Source: HNR sp040400085
GTDB lineage: Bacteria; Actinomycetota; Actinomycetes; Actinomycetales; Microbacteriaceae
DNA: 64,000 bases
Assembly: GCA_040400085.1 (NCBI GenBank)
Contig: JBBAQX010000008.1
Location: forward strand, 1 to 64,000
Direction: 5' to 3'
Below, piece by piece: positions 61,201-64,000 of the stretch. Position numbers and translations under genes: made by a program. The notes beneath the pieces are model-generated. The model saw nothing but the letters and a program-made list of their open reading frames with translations, was not told where the DNA came from and ran no database searches. Position 1 is the first letter of the stretch, and each line of letters begins with the position of its first letter.

Positions 61201-62425
61201 AAAAGCCCATGATCTCTTTCTTCTTTATGGTGTACTCCTCCTCGGTGATGAGACCGGAATCGAGGAGTTCCTTCATCTTTTTGACGGCATCGACCTGTTC
61301 GTCTAGGGACAGAGGGTTCGGTGCGACGGGTTGCGCCGTCGCGGCGGGGGCCTGTGCCTCGGGTGCGGGTGCGGGTGATGGCGGTGCAGGCTGTGTTGCT
61401 TGTGCGGCCTGCGCAGGTTGAGAGTTCTGACCGGATTGAGCGTTCTGCGGGTTCATTCCCTGCGCCAGGTTCATCCCGAAGAGCAAACCGCCGCCGTCGC
61501 CGAGGCCATTTTCTTGCACTCCCTGAGCAATCTTTTGCTGGGCGGCAATGTTCGAGGACTGCTGGGAGATCCCCTCGTACGCTTTCAAATTCATGAGATT
61601 GGATGAGAACTGTTTAACGAGTTCACGTGACTCAGGAGTGAACTCAACGCTTTCGACTCCAACGTTGACCACCTCGATCCCGAATCGTTCGAGCCAGGTA
61701 GCGGCGCTTGATCCTGCGCTCGATATGGCGGCAACGACGTTGTGTGATTGGGAAGGCAGCTGCGAAATTCGATAGGTGGAGGAGAGAGCGTTTACAGCCA
61801 CCGTGAAAGACTGAATGAACTCTGAAACGAGCTGTTCTCGTGATGCAGGTTCGGCGAATGAGTAAAATTTAACGTTCGCCGGAACAAAGTTACGGATGAA
61901 TTTCTCGACATCTGCCACCCGGAGCGAGAAGGTCCCGAACGCCATGATCTCGAGGTCCGTTCCATAGAACAGGTCGTTATAGATCAGAGGTCCGCGGGTG
62001 CCAAACTTGATTCCACGAATCTCGCGCATATTCACAAAGGCGACCAGTTTTTGGTCTGATGTCTGACCGCCGAACGTGATCCGGTTTGCGACCTGGTCGA
62101 TGAACGACTTCTTAATGCCGTCACCGTTGAGAATTGTTTCCTGGCCATCCTGATACTCATAACCGCCAGGCGTGGTAATCACCTGTTCAATGCCGGATTG
62201 ACCGAATATGAACGCTGCTGTGTTTTCCGGAACGAATATCTTTGAGCCCTTTGAGATGACCCCTTCTGAACCCCAGAAGTTTGTGCCTCGTCCGTTGTTG
62301 GTTCGTTGAAGAACCCCCGGGCTTACGACCGTCAGCTCGTCAAACGGCTCGGTTGTGATTATTTCCTTCCACTGGTCCGCAAACGTGCCGCCAAGGGCTC
62401 CGGTGAAGGCTTGAATGATCGGCAT
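61199..62425 (-). CDS. SPFH-domain protein with C-terminal SHOCT domain
   Basis: 408 residues. The N-terminal two thirds are an SPFH/stomatin-like domain of the virion-core-protein/YdjI class (AFIFGQSGIEQVITTPGGYE, VNMREIRGIKFGTRGPLIYN, RFGIEVVNVGVESVEFTPES). Then a Gln/Asn/Ala/Pro-rich linker, then a SHOCT module (DEQVDAVKKMKELLDSGLIT, EEEYTIKKKEIMGF). It forms membrane-associated oligomers. It lies 44 bp after the DUF2510 gene and may be co-transcribed. Confidence 0.9.
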   Translation of the reverse strand: MPIIQAFTGALGGTFADQWKEIITTEPFDELTVVSPGVLQRTNNGRGTNFWGSEGVISKGSKIFVPENTAAFIFGQSGIEQVITTPGGYEYQDGQETILNGDGIKKSFIDQVANRITFGGQTSDQKLVAFVNMREIRGIKFGTRGPLIYNDLFYGTDLEIMAFGTFSLRVADVEKFIRNFVPANVKFYSFAEPASREQLVSEFIQSFTVAVNALSSTYRISQLPSQSHNVVAAISSAGSSAATWLERFGIEVVNVGVESVEFTPESRELVKQFSSNLMNLKAYEGISQQSSNIAAQQKIAQGVQENGLGDGGGLLFGMNLAQGMNPQNAQSGQNSQPAQAAQATQPAPPSPAPAPEAQAPAATAQPVAPNPLSLDEQVDAVKKMKELLDSGLITEEEYTIKKKEIMGF

Positions 62426-62469
62426 ATCTGATCCGTTTCAGTAAAAGTTAGGAAGCGAGAGATGAGGGT

Positions 62470-63099
62470 TTAGAGCTGCTGCGCGGAGTTGCAATAAGCG
62501 CACGTAATTACTTGCCCTTGGAGCCCAGAAAGCGGCGCTCCGCACGCGGTGCAATCTTTTGCCACGGGCTGAGGCGTCACCTGCTGAGGCATCACCTGTT
62601 GAGGAGCTGCCGCGGTGGCCGCTGGCTGGCCCAGCGTAACGGTGATCTGTTGGCTGTGTTGCATGACCTGGGGGTCTTGCGCTTGCTGATTGTATTGCGG
62701 TTGCTGCGCTTGTTGCATGTATTGCGGGTTTTCCTGCTGCAGACGAGCAACGACCGACTTTGTCGACGGGCCCTGTCCTCGGAGCAGGTAGATTCCCCAG
62801 CAGATAATGACGAAACCCACCAGTATGACGAGGAAGAAGTTCGCAACGGGCGGGACCGAGGAAGACGTTTGTGTGGCGGTAAGCCTAGTTGGACTTGCGA
62901 AGACCTCGAGAACGCCAAAAATAATAAGCCCGATTCCCCACCCCCGGTGAGAAGAAACCGCGGCAAAAGCTTTCCTTTGAGGTCGCTTGTCGCCGGTCCA
63001 TCTATGGCCATCCCAGTATTTGGTTCCCCTGGTTTCCTTGTCGGGGTACCATCCAGGGCTGCGGGCTTCATCACTCAAGTGCCGTCTCCAATTCTTCAC
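62470..63099 (-). CDS. DUF2510 membrane protein with C-terminal zinc ribbon
   Basis: 209 residues. The N-terminal DUF2510 is SPGWYPDKETRGTKYWDGHR. Two membrane segments (about 53-70 and 87-105) follow, then a Gln-rich linker and a zinc ribbon CTACGAPL..CAYCNSAQ (two CxxC pairs). Its partner is the downstream SPFH-SHOCT gene. Members of this pair are frequent in actinobacteria and of unknown function. Confidence 0.85.
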   Translation of the reverse strand: MKNWRRHLSDEARSPGWYPDKETRGTKYWDGHRWTGDKRPQRKAFAAVSSHRGWGIGLIIFGVLEVFASPTRLTATQTSSSVPPVANFFLVILVGFVIICWGIYLLRGQGPSTKSVVARLQQENPQYMQQAQQPQYNQQAQDPQVMQHSQQITVTLGQPAATAAAPQQVMPQQVTPQPVAKDCTACGAPLSGLQGQVITCAYCNSAQQL

Positions 63100-63213
63100 C
63101 CCAGAATCGTCGAGTTACGAACCCTGGGACAACAACCTACCAATTATCTACGACCGCTCGGCGAAGCACAAAAGAGGTTCTGGCCGTTGCCGGTTGTCTG
63201 AGGGCGAGGGTAA

Positions 63214-63843
63214 TCATGCCCAGCGCCAGAGCGCGGCTGGGCGCCCCGGACCCGAGGCATCCACCTCATCGCTTCGCTCCAGATGGGGAGATGTCCGCAG
63301 CATCCGGTTAAAGTTTGCCGGTTCCGGGCGGGCCCCGGTCGCGGCTTCAGTCAGCTGCGCAGCCACCCGGGTCGAGAACAGTTCGCCCGTGAAAGAGCGC
63401 GTAAGGCGGAGCGCCTCGATGGATGGATGCCACAGGCTCACCCCGATCCTGTCCACGGCAAGCTCGACGATCCGATCATGATCGAAAGGCAGGGGTTCGT
63501 GCCCGTCCGCGTTGGCCCACTTCGCCCGGGAGTTCGCCTCGGGTGATATCACCGCAAGATAGGAGAGGGAGACGCTCGGGCCGCGGGGATCGCGATCCGG
63601 GTTGTCGAGAGCCGACACCTGAACGAGGGCGCGAACATCCGCAGACTCGAGGCCCGCCTTGGTGCTCAGGGCCCGGTAGGCGGCCGCCTCAAGCCGCTCT
63701 TCGCTCGCGAGCAGCACGCCGGGCAGGGCAAGACGACCGAGGAACGGCTCAAAGATTCTGGGGCCGAGGGCTACCTGCATCCCCCATTGTTGAGTGAAGC
63801 GCAGCGGAACCACGTCGATCGAGATGAGGGGTTGACCTGTCAT
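63214..63843 (-). CDS. NUDIX-fold regulator (NrtR-like, degenerate Nudix box)
   Basis: 209 residues. The N-terminal Nudix fold has LALPGVLLASEERLEAAAYR, but the REXXEE of active Nudix hydrolases is missing (YRALSTKAG). The C-terminal winged-helix-like part includes SFTGELFSTRVAAQLTEAAT and PANFNRMLRTSPHLERSDEV. This matches NrtR, a repressor sensing ADP-ribose that controls NAD metabolism. It overlaps the next gene by ATGA, which fits NAD-related partners. Confidence 0.75.
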   Translation of the reverse strand: MTGQPLISIDVVPLRFTQQWGMQVALGPRIFEPFLGRLALPGVLLASEERLEAAAYRALSTKAGLESADVRALVQVSALDNPDRDPRGPSVSLSYLAVISPEANSRAKWANADGHEPLPFDHDRIVELAVDRIGVSLWHPSIEALRLTRSFTGELFSTRVAAQLTEAATGARPEPANFNRMLRTSPHLERSDEVDASGPGRPAALWRWA

Positions 63844-64000
63844 AGCGCGACGCTTTCTAGCTTTGTTGCCGTCGCCCAGGGCGGCGAGTCGAAGCGGGTA
63901 TTCTTCTGCCAGAGGGCGTCTATGAGTTCGATCGAATAGCGAAGCCGCGTGTCCCTATCGCCCCGCAGCAGCACCCAAGGCAGGCCGCGGCGGGTGAGTT
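63840..64000 (-). CDS. C-terminal part of a P-loop (NadR-like) protein, cut by the window edge
   Basis: Open frame from the window end to a TGA at 63840-63842, reading LPWVLLRGDRDTRLRYSIEL then IDALWQKN. This resembles the C-terminus of the ribosylnicotinamide-kinase-like ATPase of NadR proteins. It overlaps the NrtR-like gene start (ATGA), so it is the first gene of that operon. Only about 53 residues are visible. Confidence 0.55.
   Translation of the reverse strand, partial: LTRRGLPWVLLRGDRDTRLRYSIELIDALWQKNTRFDSPPWATATKLESVAL

Noticed and set aside
1..64000. CRISPR arrays, rRNA, transposases or integrases
   Set aside because: No regularly spaced repeat array, rRNA-like sequence, or transposase/integrase protein was found on either strand.

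Overview
The window reads as high-GC Gram-positive (actinobacterial) chromosome, most likely from Microbacteriaceae. Supporting signs are an S-(hydroxymethyl)mycothiol dehydrogenase gene, DUF2510, DUF2786 and G5-excalibur proteins, a fused CopD-CtaG protein, several starts that look leaderless, and frequent use of the word GCATCC/GGATGC. No rRNA or CRISPR array is visible. The only RNA gene is one odd tRNA-like sequence.

Layout: 0-18.7 kb is mostly chromosomal backbone. It holds a G5-excalibur remnant, rlmN, a queuosine-precursor transporter convergent with tgt, a 2067-residue surface protein followed by a sigma factor carrying its own membrane segments, a zinc-independent ribosomal cluster (rpmB-rpmG-rpsN), a MarR/SRPBCC pair, a two-component system, a DUF4352 protein, a glycosyltransferase and the HU gene. 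18.8-26.9 kb is a lower-GC accessory block inserted between HU and the ctaG region. It contains a three-gene ABC-3C-type conflict system (PD-(D/E)XK nuclease-like effector, middle component, DUF3732 SMC-like ATPase), two genes with HEPN-like motifs, a DUF4238 gene, a tRNA-like gene with an expanded anticodon loop, and decayed sequence.

26.9-44.7 kb returns to backbone-like genes: hydrolase and truncated MerR, CopD-CtaG, dcd, apt, a second LAxTG-type surface protein, DUF2786, DinB, the mycothiol/MBL detoxification pair, DoxX, GntR plus DUF1648, lipoproteins, PutP and a DHA2 efflux pump. 44.7-52.4 kb is a second accessory block. It splits an exonuclease-BRCT gene into fragments and carries a Gabija-like pair (OLD-family nuclease plus UvrD-like helicase) and an unknown-gene/XRE-ImmA pair. 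52.4-64 kb mixes small redox enzymes, an AAA+/TPR membrane cassette bracketed by a 44-bp direct repeat, RES-Xre and YefM-YoeB toxin-antitoxin loci, a uracil-DNA-glycosylase-like gene, a 648-residue unknown, SPFH and DUF2510 genes, and a NrtR-like/NadR-like pair cut by the window edge.

Functionally, the window joins RNA modification and cell-surface genes with two separate defence islands and two toxin-antitoxin loci. A family of palindromic hairpins sits at gene ends, and in one case one has overwritten the 3' end of a MerR gene. All assignments come from reading the sequence. No database search was run.
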